From Tabrizicola sp. (GTDB lineage: Bacteria; Pseudomonadota; Alphaproteobacteria; Rhodobacterales; Rhodobacteraceae): DNA of 33,446 bases. The stretch spans positions 1-33,446 of the forward strand of contig JALOTD010000076.1 in assembly GCA_025458105.1 (NCBI GenBank), read 5' to 3'. Both the position numbers and the translations under genes were made by a program. Shown here piece after piece: positions 9,064-16,248 of this stretch (the stretch's first letter is position 1; each line of letters starts with the position of its first letter). The notes under the pieces were generated by a model, which was not told the DNA's origin, did no database searches, and was given only the letters and a program-made list of their open reading frames with translations.

Positions 9064-9888
9064 TCAGGGTTCATACCGCACATAGGCAAAGGCACTGCCG
9101 TCCGGCGCCCAGGACGGCACGTTGATCGTTCCCTGCCCGCCGGTGAACTCCCGGACCCGGCGCCGGTCACCTCCCTCGGGGTCGCACAGGACCAGCGCCA
9201 CCGGCAGGTCGGCAGGATGCCCGGTCGTCCCCGGCGGATAGGCCAGATAGACCAGATGCCGCCCATCCGGGGACGGATGCGGGAACCAGTTCACCTGATC
9301 GTCAACGAACAGCTGCCGCTGCCCCGACCCATCCGCCGCCATCACCCAGATCTGTGCATGCCCGGTCCGGTCGCAGTTATAGTAGATGCGACGGCCATCC
9401 GGGCTGAAGTCCGGCCCGTCGCAATGTCCCTCACCCTGGGTCAACCGCTTCTCCGCCTGCCCCGGCACAAGCGTGTAGACATCGATCACCCGCCGCTCCC
9501 CGCGCGCCGCGACATAGGCCAGCAGCCGGCCATCGGGCGATACGCCATGCCACCAGCTGGGAGCCTCCGGCGTGACCCGCACCGGCTCGCCTCCCTCAGC
9601 CGGAATGACATAGACTTGGCTGCCCCCGCCCTCATGATGCGACGACAGGATGATCGTTGCCCCATCCGGGCTGAACCCGTGATCGTTGTTGCACTTGATC
9701 GCCGCGCCCGTCTCCACCGGCTCCAGCTTCGGTTCTGCCAGCGGCACACGGAACAGCCGCCCGTCCCCATTGACCAGAAGCCAATCCCCCGACGGTGCCC
9801 AGTTCGGCGCCTCGATCCGCCCCTCGACCGCCAGGACTTCGCGCACCCGTCCCGTCGCCACCTCATAGGTTTCGATGATGCTGCGCAC
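9064..9888 (-). CDS. TolB-like beta-propeller protein
   Basis: A 274-residue protein built of WD40-like/TolB propeller repeats: APSGDWLLVN, FSPDGATIILSSHHEGG, VSPDGRLLAYVA, FSPDGRRIYYNCDRTGHAQIW, PSPDGRHLVYLAYPPG and WAPDGSAFAYVRYEP, so about six blades. It has no signal peptide, unlike periplasmic TolB, so a cytoplasmic sugar- or ligand-related role is likelier. Its place downstream of ROK kinase, CutC and the 255-aa protein suggests a carbohydrate link, but an REP-like hairpin (9926-9990) separates it from them, so co-transcription is uncertain. Confidence 0.82.
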   Translation of the reverse strand: MRSIIETYEVATGRVREVLAVEGRIEAPNWAPSGDWLLVNGDGRLFRVPLAEPKLEPVETGAAIKCNNDHGFSPDGATIILSSHHEGGGSQVYVIPAEGGEPVRVTPEAPSWWHGVSPDGRLLAYVAARGERRVIDVYTLVPGQAEKRLTQGEGHCDGPDFSPDGRRIYYNCDRTGHAQIWVMAADGSGQRQLFVDDQVNWFPHPSPDGRHLVYLAYPPGTTGHPADLPVALVLCDPEGGDRRRVREFTGGQGTINVPSWAPDGSAFAYVRYEP

Positions 9889-9925
9889 GCGGTCCCTCCA
9901 AATCGACTAAAACTGTCTTTCTCTT

Positions 9926-9990
9926 CCCCAAATATCCCGCAGGGGGGGTCCGGGGGGACGCGAAGGCCCCCCGGCGGCCAGCCAGAGGCG
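9926..9990. repeat. Intergenic repeat element with 8-bp hairpin, copy 1
   Basis: The run CCCCAAATATCCCGC is followed by G-rich sequence and a perfect CCGGGGGG/CCCCCCGG stem (9950-9957 with 9967-9974), then GGCGGCCAGCCAGAGGCG. A second copy with the same order of blocks lies at 15834-15890. It fits the short CAAATATC-headed extragenic repeats I recall from Rhodobacteraceae. Here it follows the stop of the 255-aa gene and may act as its terminator. Confidence 0.6.
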
Positions 9991-10758
9991 CTACTCCCGC
10001 CGCTTGGGCACCAAAAGTCGCTCCGGCCGCAAGCCCTCCGCCGCCTTGAACAGCGAAAACGTCTGGTTGACATAGTTCACCACGCCCGACAGCTTTTCCA
10101 GATAGGCCTGCAACTCCGCCGTCTTCTCTGCCTCGACCAGTTGCACCGGGCGGCTCGGGTCCATCCCCTCGAACTGCACATAGAACAGCGGATCGCCCCG
10201 CCGCAGCACCAGGTCCTTGGAGGGCTCATGCCATTCGAAGGCCCACATCAAGGGACGCGGCCAGACCGACACCGGGAACCGCCCGCCAAAGATCGTGCCC
10301 GGCAAGGGCACCGGCCGATAATGCGCGAAGGCATCCAACTGGGTCAGGTAGACCATTTCGTCGGCGATGAAGCAGTAGGGCAAATGCAACTGCACCGTGG
10401 GCCGATCCGGGAAGCGCCACTCCGCCTCGCTCACCAGCGTCAGGACCTCGTTCAGCTTCCCCGACCGTATCGAAGACCCCGCCCCCGCCCGGTTCACCAG
10501 CACTGCCTTCCCCTTGTCGTCGCGCTGAAAGCCGATCTGCAGATCGAACGGGCATTTCACCACGAAATACCGGCTTTCCAGCTGCACCACCGCCGGACAA
10601 CGCGCGGCACTTTTGGCATGGCCCCGGTTTGGCGGGCGGATCATCACCCGCTCGGGCGGTTCATACAGCACCGCGCCCTTGTCCGACGCCAGGAACCATC
10701 CGACCGTGACCGGTCCCTCGCCCGGATCGGGCCGCTCAAACGTGACGTTGAACTCCAT
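9991..10758 (-). CDS. Uncharacterised conserved protein downstream of cutC
   Basis: A 255-residue soluble protein without a recognised domain. Distinctive segments are GWFLASDKGAVLYEPPERV, ARCPAVVQLESRYFVVKCPF, WRFPDRPTVQLHLPYCFIAD, PVSVWPRPLMWAFEWHEPSK and DPLFYVQFEG, followed by a helical C-terminus. The density of aromatic residues and prolines suggests a beta-rich fold. Its ATG lies 23 bases inside the 3' end of cutC, so the two are probably translationally coupled. The segments give the impression of a conserved family seen in marine bacteria and phages, but that is memory, not a search. Confidence 0.72.
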   Translation of the reverse strand: MEFNVTFERPDPGEGPVTVGWFLASDKGAVLYEPPERVMIRPPNRGHAKSAARCPAVVQLESRYFVVKCPFDLQIGFQRDDKGKAVLVNRAGAGSSIRSGKLNEVLTLVSEAEWRFPDRPTVQLHLPYCFIADEMVYLTQLDAFAHYRPVPLPGTIFGGRFPVSVWPRPLMWAFEWHEPSKDLVLRRGDPLFYVQFEGMDPSRPVQLVEAEKTAELQAYLEKLSGVVNYVNQTFSLFKAAEGLRPERLLVPKRRE

Positions 10759-11473
10759 CCGCTGCCTCCATCGCCTGTTTCAGCGCCCGCACGCACGCTG
10801 CATTGGTGCGCCGCTCTGTTTCTGGCCCAAAGCCCATTTCCGGACCCTTACCGCACACCGCAACCCGTTCTGCACAGGACCCGTGCACCTCCCGCACGCC
10901 TGTGGCCAGCAGCCCGGCCACATGTCCGGCTTCCACCCCCGCCCCAGCCATTATGGCGATCCGCCCAGCCGCTTGTTCGACAAGCGCCCGCAACCGCTCT
11001 GACCCGGCCACCGCGGTCAATGCCCCGCCCGAAGTCAGGATGCGCGAAAATCCAAGCCCGATTGTCTGTTCCAGCGCCAGAGACATGTCAGGTACAAGGT
11101 CAAAACAGCGGTGCAGCGTCAGGTCCATCCCGGAAGCGGCTGCTAACAGCCGCCGGAGCACTTCCTTGTCCAGCCGTCCGTCTGCCAGGCTTGCCCCCAG
11201 CACCACTCCCGCCAACCCGGCACGGCGGGCGGCTGCGATATCCGCCTCCATCACGGCAATATCGGCGTCGGACCACATGAAATCCCCCGCCCGGGGCCGG
11301 ATCATGACCATCACCGGCACACCACATCCTGCGGCATGATCCATCAGTCCTGCCGAAGGCGTCAGTCCCCCCAGGGGCAAAGCGCTGCACAACTCTATCC
11401 GGTCCGCGCCGCCCAGGACAGCCTCGGCCAGGCCCGCGGGCGAATCGACACAGACCTCCAGGATCAGCCCCAC
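10736..11473 (-). CDS. cutC: CutC family protein
   Basis: A 245-residue TIM-barrel protein of the CutC family, named for copper homeostasis in E. coli though its biochemical role is unsettled. Signatures: LEVCVDSPAGLAEAVLGGADRIELCS near the start, PVMVMIRPRAGDF, VVLGASLADGRLD, LTLHRCFDLVPDM, RILTSGGALTA and AGAGVEAGHVAGL. No ATG fits; the GTG at 11473 gives the normal length (E. coli 248) and overlaps the kinase stop by ten bases. It also overlaps the next gene by 23 bases, so three genes form a tight unit. Repeated association of CutC with sugar kinases hints at a carbohydrate rather than copper role (inference). Confidence 0.9.
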   Translation of the reverse strand: MGLILEVCVDSPAGLAEAVLGGADRIELCSALPLGGLTPSAGLMDHAAGCGVPVMVMIRPRAGDFMWSDADIAVMEADIAAARRAGLAGVVLGASLADGRLDKEVLRRLLAAASGMDLTLHRCFDLVPDMSLALEQTIGLGFSRILTSGGALTAVAGSERLRALVEQAAGRIAIMAGAGVEAGHVAGLLATGVREVHGSCAERVAVCGKGPEMGFGPETERRTNAACVRALKQAMEAADGVQRHV

Positions 11474-12336
11474 GCCGCCTGCCCCGCCATTGCCGCCCCC
11501 AGAAGGCCTGCGTCCGGCCCACACTCCGCAGGCACCAGAAGCGGCACCGTGGTCCGCCGCAGGATGCGCACCCGCACCGCCTCGTCCAAATAGCGGACCA
11601 ACCCCTGCGCCCGGCTCAGGCCGCCGCCCACCGGCACCACGTCCGCTCCTACCACATTGACCACCATCGCCAGCGGCCCGGCCACCAGATCCCGCCATAA
11701 GGCCATCGTCTCGCCGGCTGCCGCCTCGCCCGCCTTCCAGGCCGCCACGATATCCTCCGACCGTATCGCTTCGCCGCAACGCGCCTGATGCAGCCGCTCT
11801 AGCCCACGCGCGCCGCCGATGGTGTCGATGCAGCCCACCTGCCCGCAGCCGCAGGCAAAGGCATGCTCGCCCCGGATCACCGGACCATGCCCCCATTCCC
11901 CGGCATAGCCGCCTGCCCCCGTGACCACCTTGCCGCCGATCACCAGACCCCCGCCAACCCCTGTGCCCAGGATGATCCCGAACACGGCCTGGTGCCCGCG
12001 CCCCACCCCATGACTGGCCTCAGCCAGCGCAAAGCAGTCGGCATCGTTCAGAACCAGCACCGGAAGGCCCGTAAGCCGTTGCAGCTCTGGCCCCAGCGCC
12101 AGACCATCGATCGCCGGGATATTCGCAACCTTGCCAATCCCGGTGGCCGGATCGACCACCCCGGCAATGGAAATGGCGATGCCCTTCACGTTGCGCACGG
12201 CAAAGCCCCGGATTGCGTCGGCAAAGGCCCGAGTATCGCCCTTTGGCGTCGCCACCTCGCCAAGGCTGTGCAGCCCGCTGCCCCCCCAGATCGCCGCCTT
12301 GATCCGGCTGCCGCCAATGTCGAATGCCAGGATCAT
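11464..12336 (-). CDS. ROK family sugar kinase, probably N-acetylglucosamine kinase-like
   Basis: A 290-residue ATP-dependent sugar kinase of the ROK family. The N-terminal phosphate-1 motif AFDIGGSRIKAAIW, the catalytic LNDADCFALAEA (Asp), GIILGTGVGGGLVIGG, and the zinc-binding CGCGQVGC are all present. EWGHG matches the substrate-binding ExGH of GlcNAc/glucose kinases. Start ATG at 12336 has GGGGGCGGGA upstream; the longer frame adds unsupported residues. It is first in the minus-strand unit with cutC. The exact sugar (GlcNAc, glucose, mannose) cannot be fixed from sequence alone. Confidence 0.88.
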   Translation of the reverse strand: MILAFDIGGSRIKAAIWGGSGLHSLGEVATPKGDTRAFADAIRGFAVRNVKGIAISIAGVVDPATGIGKVANIPAIDGLALGPELQRLTGLPVLVLNDADCFALAEASHGVGRGHQAVFGIILGTGVGGGLVIGGKVVTGAGGYAGEWGHGPVIRGEHAFACGCGQVGCIDTIGGARGLERLHQARCGEAIRSEDIVAAWKAGEAAAGETMALWRDLVAGPLAMVVNVVGADVVPVGGGLSRAQGLVRYLDEAVRVRILRRTTVPLLVPAECGPDAGLLGAAMAGQAAWG

Positions 12337-12411
12337 TCCCGCCCCCTTTGGCGCCAGTCTTGACAGGCCCACCCGGCCCCGTCAAACCGCCGCAAATTCA
12401 CGGAGACCCCC

Positions 12412-13104
12412 ATGCCCGCAGATGACCGCCTGATCGTCGCCCTCGACGTGCCGAACGTGGTGCAAGGTCTCGACCTCGTCGCCCGCATCGGGGACGCCGC
12501 CAGCTTCTACAAGATCGGCCTCGGGATGCTGACCGGCGGGGGTCTCGCGCTGGCCAACGAGCTCAAGCACGAACAGGGCAAGCGCATTTTCCTGGACATG
12601 AAGCTTTTCGACATCGGCGCGACCATCGAGGCCGCCGTGCGGGGCCTGGCACAATACGATCTCGACTTCCTCACCGTCCACGGCGACCCGCAAGTCGTCA
12701 GCGCGGCCGCCACCGGGAAAGGCGCTACAAACCTGAAGATCCTCGCCGTCACGATCCTCACCTCGCTGGACCGCGCCGACCTGGACGCGAACCTCATCAA
12801 GCCCGGCGACATCCACGACATCACGCTGGAACGCGCCGCCCGGGCGCTGGAGGCCGGGGCCGACGGCGTCATCGCCTCCCCGCAAGAGGCCGCGATGATC
12901 CGCGCGCTTCCGCAGGCGCAGGGCAAGCTGATCGTCACCCCCGGCGTCCGCCCCGCGGGCAGCGCGACCGGCGACCAGAAGCGCATTGCCACACCCCATC
13001 AGGCCATCGCAGACGGCGCCGACCACATCGTCGTGGGCCGCCCCGTCTGGCAGGCCCCAGACCCGGCCGCCGCCGCCCGCGCGATCATCGCGGAATTGCC
13101 CTGA
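12412..13104 (+). CDS. pyrF: Orotidine 5'-phosphate decarboxylase
   Basis: Last enzyme of de novo UMP synthesis, converting OMP to UMP without cofactors. The 230-residue protein has the start RLIVALDVPN, the catalytic DxKxxD tetrad segment FLDMKLFDIGAT (D62, K64, D67), TVHGDP, TPGVRPAG and the phosphate-binding VVGRPVWQAPDP. ACGGAGACCCC precedes the ATG. It is divergent from the ROK kinase (75-bp gap) and is probably transcribed alone. Confidence 0.96.
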   Translation: MPADDRLIVALDVPNVVQGLDLVARIGDAASFYKIGLGMLTGGGLALANELKHEQGKRIFLDMKLFDIGATIEAAVRGLAQYDLDFLTVHGDPQVVSAAATGKGATNLKILAVTILTSLDRADLDANLIKPGDIHDITLERAARALEAGADGVIASPQEAAMIRALPQAQGKLIVTPGVRPAGSATGDQKRIATPHQAIADGADHIVVGRPVWQAPDPAAAARAIIAELP

Positions 13105-13192
13105 TCCCCGCGAAGAGCGAGCGCAGCGACACGATGAGCCGCCCCACGCCTCACGATTTATCCAAGTAAAAGAATCAGGCTTTACAAAGAAA

Positions 13193-13210
13193 AGTAATTT
13201 AGTCAGAAAA
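13193..13210 (-). promoter_or_regulatory. Shared iron-operon motif, copy 1 (imelysin promoter)
   Basis: On the minus strand the sequence reads TTTTCTGACTAAATTACT. The promoter region of the diheme oxidase gene carries TTTTCTGATTGAAATACT on the plus strand (16191-16208): 15 of 18 positions agree. Both sit 30-60 bases before a gene of the same iron regulon type, in locally AT-rich DNA. It is a candidate iron-regulator site; which regulator (Irr, IscR-type, Fur/Mur or RirA) I cannot say. Confidence 0.45.
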
Positions 13211-13239
13211 TCGGGAAATCCTGACTGAAAAGGTTTCCC
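13201..13239 (+). other. Interleaved inverted repeats in the imelysin leader
   Basis: AGTCAG (13201-13206) pairs with CTGACT (13221-13226), and GGGAAA (13213-13218) pairs with TTTCCC (13234-13239). The order A-B-A'-B' means the two stems either compete or form a pseudoknot. The second stem flanks the AAGG ribosome-binding region just before the ATG at 13241, so it could affect translation. The first pair overlaps the shared motif and may simply be a DNA operator. Confidence 0.4.
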
Positions 13240-13240
13240 A

Positions 13241-14491
13241 ATGCGCCTCCTCGCCGCCCTGGCCTTGTCGACCGCCCTCGCCGCCCCCGCCAGTGCCGCC
13301 ACACCAGAGGAAGTGACGCAAACCTATGCCGACATCGCCCTTGCCAGCTATCAGGACAGCCTGACCACCGCGGAGGCCTTGCAACAGGCCGTCGCCGCCC
13401 TCATCGCCAACCCCTCCGACGCAACCCTCCTTGACGCCCGCGAGGCCTGGCTTGCCGCCCGCGTCCCCTATCAACAAACCGAGGCCTTCCGCTTCGGCAA
13501 CCCGATCGTCGACGACTGGGAGGGCCGGGTGAACGCCTGGCCCTTGGACGAAGGCCTGATCGATTACGTCAGCGCCGACTACGGCAACGAAGAGAACACG
13601 CTTGCCACCCTCAACGTCATCGCCACACCGAAATTCACCCTTTCCGGCGTTGAGATCGACGCCACCACGATCACGCCCGCGCTTATCGCCAGCACCCTGC
13701 ACGAAGCCGACGGGATCGAAGCCAACGTTGCTTCCGGCTACCACGCCATCGAGTTTCTGCTCTGGGGACAGGACTTGAACGGCACTGGGCCGGGGGCAGG
13801 CGCGCGGCCCGATACCGACTTTGTCGTGGGAATGGGCTGCACTGGCGGCAATTGTCACCGCCGCGCCGCCTATCTGCAGGCCGCGACCGACCTTCTGGTC
13901 GCGGACCTGGAAGAAATGACCGCGAACTGGGCCGACGGCGGCTCCGCCCGCGCCGCCGTCACCGCCGACCCGCAGGCCGGGCTCCTCGCCATGCTCACCG
14001 GCATGGGCAGCCTGTCCTACGGTGAACTCGCGGGCGAACGGATGAAGCTTGGCCTCATGCTCAACGACCCCGAGGAAGAGCACGACTGCTTCTCCGACAA
14101 CACCCACAACAGCCACTATTACGACGGTCTGGGCATCCGGAACGTCTACCTCGGCCAATACATCCGCGTCGATGGCACCACACTCGAAGGTCCCTCGCTA
14201 TCTGATCTCGTCGCCGCCGCCGATCCTGCAGTCGACGCTCAGCTCCGAGCCGAACTCGACGCTTCGGTGGTCGCCCTTGCAGCTGTCAAGGTCGCAGCAG
14301 AGGCGGGGATGTCCTACGACCAGATGCTTGCCGCTGGGGACGCAAGGGGCGAAGAGCTGATTATGGATGCCGTGAATGCCCTCGTCACCCAGACAGCCTC
14401 CATCAATCGGGCCGTCACTGCCCTAGGCCTGTCGCAGATCAGCTTCGAAGGCTCCGACAGCCTCGACAACCCCAACGCCGTGTTCCAATGA
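13241..14491 (+). CDS. Imelysin (M75/IrpA-like) iron-regulated periplasmic protein
   Basis: Periplasmic or outer-membrane-facing protein of the imelysin family, linked to iron uptake; sometimes called IrpA. The 416-residue product begins with a Sec signal (MRLLAALALSTALAAPASAA). It has the conserved EVTQTYADIALASYQDSL, the GxHxxE site as SGYHAIEFLLWGQD (G166, H168, E171), and GMGCTGGNCHRRAAYL with two cysteines. AAGG lies before the ATG. It is preceded by an 80-bp AT-rich promoter region. Its stop overlaps the bfd start by four bases (ATGA), tying iron import to iron storage. Confidence 0.92.
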   Translation: MRLLAALALSTALAAPASAATPEEVTQTYADIALASYQDSLTTAEALQQAVAALIANPSDATLLDAREAWLAARVPYQQTEAFRFGNPIVDDWEGRVNAWPLDEGLIDYVSADYGNEENTLATLNVIATPKFTLSGVEIDATTITPALIASTLHEADGIEANVASGYHAIEFLLWGQDLNGTGPGAGARPDTDFVVGMGCTGGNCHRRAAYLQAATDLLVADLEEMTANWADGGSARAAVTADPQAGLLAMLTGMGSLSYGELAGERMKLGLMLNDPEEEHDCFSDNTHNSHYYDGLGIRNVYLGQYIRVDGTTLEGPSLSDLVAAADPAVDAQLRAELDASVVALAAVKVAAEAGMSYDQMLAAGDARGEELIMDAVNALVTQTASINRAVTALGLSQISFEGSDSLDNPNAVFQ

Positions 14492-14733
14492 TCGTCTGCC
14501 ACTGCCAGTCCATTTCCGACCATGACATCCGCGCGGCGGTGGACTGGATGCGCGCCGCCGATCCGCAGACCCTGATTACCCCCGGCAAGATCTATCGCGC
14601 GCTCGGCAAACGCGCCGACTGCGGGGGCTGCATGCCGCTGTTCCTTGCCACGATGGAATCCGCCCCGGGATTGAGCGTTCCCGGTGTCGAGGCACCCCCC
14701 ATTCTGCGCCACCCGTCCCGCGCCTCGCGCTGA
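14488..14733 (+). CDS. bfd: Bacterioferritin-associated ferredoxin
   Basis: Small [2Fe-2S] protein that reduces bacterioferritin to release stored iron. The 81-residue product has the four cluster cysteines C4 and C6 (VCHCQSIS) and C45 and C48 (DCGGCMPLF) in the BFD-like spacing. The C-terminal 25 residues after the fold are proline-rich and probably unstructured. It is coupled to the imelysin gene by an ATGA overlap and lies just before bfr, its functional partner. Confidence 0.93.
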   Translation: MIVCHCQSISDHDIRAAVDWMRAADPQTLITPGKIYRALGKRADCGGCMPLFLATMESAPGLSVPGVEAPPILRHPSRASR

Positions 14734-14861
14734 CGGAACCGTTCTTCTGCGCTTTAGTTGCTGGTGGACAGACCGGGCGAGCCCGCCTACCTTTTGGCGC
14801 AAGGCTCAGCCACGGCATCCGCCGAAGCCAGGCCCGGTCCCACACAGCAAAAGGATTGGCC

Positions 14862-15347
14862 ATGAAGGGCGACGCCAAAGTCATCGATTATCTCAACGCA
14901 GCACTCCGGTCCGAACTGACCGCCGTCAGCCAGTACTGGCTGCATTACCGGCTGCAGGAAGACTGGGGCTTTGGCCATCTAGCCGACAAGTCCCGCGCCG
15001 AATCGATCGAAGAGATGCACCACGCTGACCGGCTGATCGCCCGGATCATCTTTCTCGAAGGTCACCCGAACCTGCAAAAGCTCGACAGCCTCCGCATCGG
15101 CCAGACCGTGCGCGAGACGCTGGAATGCGACCTTGCCGCCGAACACGACGCCCGCACGCTCTACATCGAGGCCCGCCGCCACTGCGACGCCGTCGGCGAT
15201 TTCGTCAGCCGTGGCCTCTTTGACGAGTTGATCGCGGATGAGGAAGGCCACATCGATTTTCTCGAAACCCAGCTCTCGCTTTTCGACAGCCTCGGCGAAC
15301 AGCAGTACGGCCTTCTGAACGCCAAACCGGCCAGCAAGATGGAATAG
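14862..15347 (+). CDS. bfr: Bacterioferritin
   Basis: Iron-storage 24-mer with heme b between subunits. The 161-residue product aligns along its length with E. coli Bfr: [19 protein letters not shown] with ferroxidase E18, [11 protein letters not shown] with E51, the heme ligand M52 and H54, DLAAEHDA with E94, and [11 protein letters not shown] with E127 and H130. Thus the ferroxidase centre is intact. AAGGA lies upstream of the ATG. It is 128 bases after bfd. Hairpins follow the stop. Confidence 0.96.
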   Translation: MKGDAKVIDYLNAALRSELTAVSQYWLHYRLQEDWGFGHLADKSRAESIEEMHHADRLIARIIFLEGHPNLQKLDSLRIGQTVRETLECDLAAEHDARTLYIEARRHCDAVGDFVSRGLFDELIADEEGHIDFLETQLSLFDSLGEQQYGLLNAKPASKME

Positions 15348-15350
15348 CCA

Positions 15351-15472
15351 GGCCCGGTCCGGGCCAATCGGTTGGCCAGCGGAGGGCGTGCTACAGCCTA
15401 CCCTCCGCTGACGGAATTCGCCTTGCCGAAGCGGCGCTGCTGGGCTGAATTCCATTGGAGTTATCCTTGGAA
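15351..15472 (+). other. Cluster of stem-loops after bfr
   Basis: Within 122 bases there are several perfect inverted repeats: GGCCAA-TCGG-TTGGCC (15362-15377); CAGCGGAGGG with CCCTCCGCTG (15377-15386 and 15401-15410, 14-base loop); GGAATTC with GAATTCC (15413-15419 and 15447-15453); and TTCCA with TGGAA (15450-15454 and 15468-15472), which overlaps and so excludes the previous one. One or more probably end the bfr transcript, although none has a T tract. A processed 3' RNA or small RNA is possible. Confidence 0.5.
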
Positions 15473-15516
15473 TGATCGGGGTCTCTGGGTAGTCCGGCAC
15501 CCACCCCAACACCTCC

Positions 15517-15768
15517 TCACTCCGACCCACTCTCGCCAAGCAACGCCGCAAGGTGCCCCGGGTCCACCTTCCCCAGCGTCTCGGGCCGGCTGATGCCACC
15601 AAACGTCACCCAAGGCGGCATCCCGTCCGCTGGCAGCCGCACCAGCTCCTCCGTCCAGTAGACCCACGTCCCGCGCACCTCACCCTGCGGTGTCCCTACC
15701 AGCAGCGTCAGCCGCCAGTTCCAGTTGACAAGGCCGTTGCCGCACCGCCCCTCTGCACGCCTTGTCAC
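15517..15768 (-). CDS. Small hypothetical protein
   Basis: An 83-residue product starting at GTG 15768 with GGAGG at good spacing. Its sequence (NWNWRLTLLVGTPQGEVRGT, then WVYWTEELVRLPADGMPPWV) looks like a genuine beta-rich protein rather than noise. It resembles nothing I can name. It is the only credible gene in the 900-bp gap between bfr and the diheme oxidase gene, and it is read against them. It may be complete or the remnant of a longer gene. Confidence 0.45.
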   Translation of the reverse strand: MTRRAEGRCGNGLVNWNWRLTLLVGTPQGEVRGTWVYWTEELVRLPADGMPPWVTFGGISRPETLGKVDPGHLAALLGESGSE

Positions 15769-15833
15769 AGGCCCTCCACACCGCCCGACTACCGGCCCGG
15801 TCGGGACACCCCGATCCTTTGCCTTTCACCTGG

Positions 15834-15890
15834 CGCCAAATATCCCCGCCGGAGGCCCCCGAGCCGGTTGGCCGCAGGCCAGAGGCGAGA
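15834..15890. repeat. Intergenic repeat element, copy 2
   Basis: GCCAAATATCCCCGCCGGAG, then a GC-rich segment, then GGCCGCAGGCCAGAGGCGAGA. The head (CAAATATCCC) and tail (GGCC..GCCAGAGGCG) match copy 1 at 9926-9990 in the same order, while the middle differs. It leads directly into the ACAAAAGG hairpin that is also found at 4016-4043. Confidence 0.55.
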
Positions 15891-15892
15891 CA

Positions 15893-15919
15893 AAAGGCGC
15901 GCGCGGAACGCGCTCCTTT
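15893..15919. terminator. AAAGG/CCTTT hairpin
   Basis: AAAGG pairs with CCTTT and GCGCG (15899-15903) with CGCGC (15909-15913). It shares GAGACAAAAGG and GCGCTCCTTT with the bidirectional terminator at 4016-4043, so it is probably a mobile or duplicated terminator cassette. No gene ends close to it on the plus strand. Confidence 0.5.
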
Positions 15920-16190
15920 CAATAACCTCCCCACCCGCGAGGCCCTCGGATCAGAACGCGCCACGCCTGCCCAAGGGGGAAGCCAAAGCAACAAACCGAT
16001 TCGTCCGCAGGGTTAACGCCCATTGCCCCCACCGCCCGTCGAGACAGAAGGAAGACACAAGGAAGACAGGAAGACGACCGCAGCTTCCCCCCATAACTCC
16101 CTGAATTAACGCAGCGTTCTGCATCGTCTGCCGCTGTCGGCGACCTGTTGCGTCAGTCACGAAGGATCGGTCACTCCGCCATACCTGCAC

Positions 16191-16208
16191 TTTTCTGATT
16201 GAAATACT
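16191..16208 (+). promoter_or_regulatory. Shared iron-operon motif, copy 2 (diheme oxidase promoter)
   Basis: TTTTCTGATTGAAATACT, matching 15 of 18 positions of the reverse-strand motif at 13193-13210. It extends into TTGAAATACTCAA (16199-16211), whose TTGA and TCAA ends are inverted repeats. It lies about 40 bases before the ATG at 16249. It is a candidate operator for iron control of both units. Confidence 0.45.
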
Positions 16209-16248
16209 CAACTATCCGGACGTATCACTTCTGCAAAGGAGGCTCGCC

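Larger units (their letters stand above)
15769..16190. other. Gene-poor region upstream of the diheme oxidase operon
   Basis: No convincing gene. It contains the second copy of the CAAATATCCC repeat (15834-15890) and a hairpin AAAGG-GCGCG...CGCGC-CCTTT at 15893-15919. After these comes an A-rich stretch with repeated GGAAGAC (AGAAGGAAGACACAAGGAAG near 16046-16071), then promoter-like DNA. The two possible frames here (minus 15951-16211 and 15680-15994) lack protein-like composition. Confidence 0.5.

Noticed and set aside
8977-11280. 767-codon plus-strand open frame over the TolB-like, 255-aa and cutC genes
   Set aside because: Pro/Arg/His-rich composition and full overlap with coupled, recognisable minus-strand genes mark it as a shadow frame.
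15951-16211. 86-codon minus-strand frame upstream of the diheme oxidase gene
   Set aside because: It overlaps the promoter motif and its composition is not protein-like; no ribosome-binding site.
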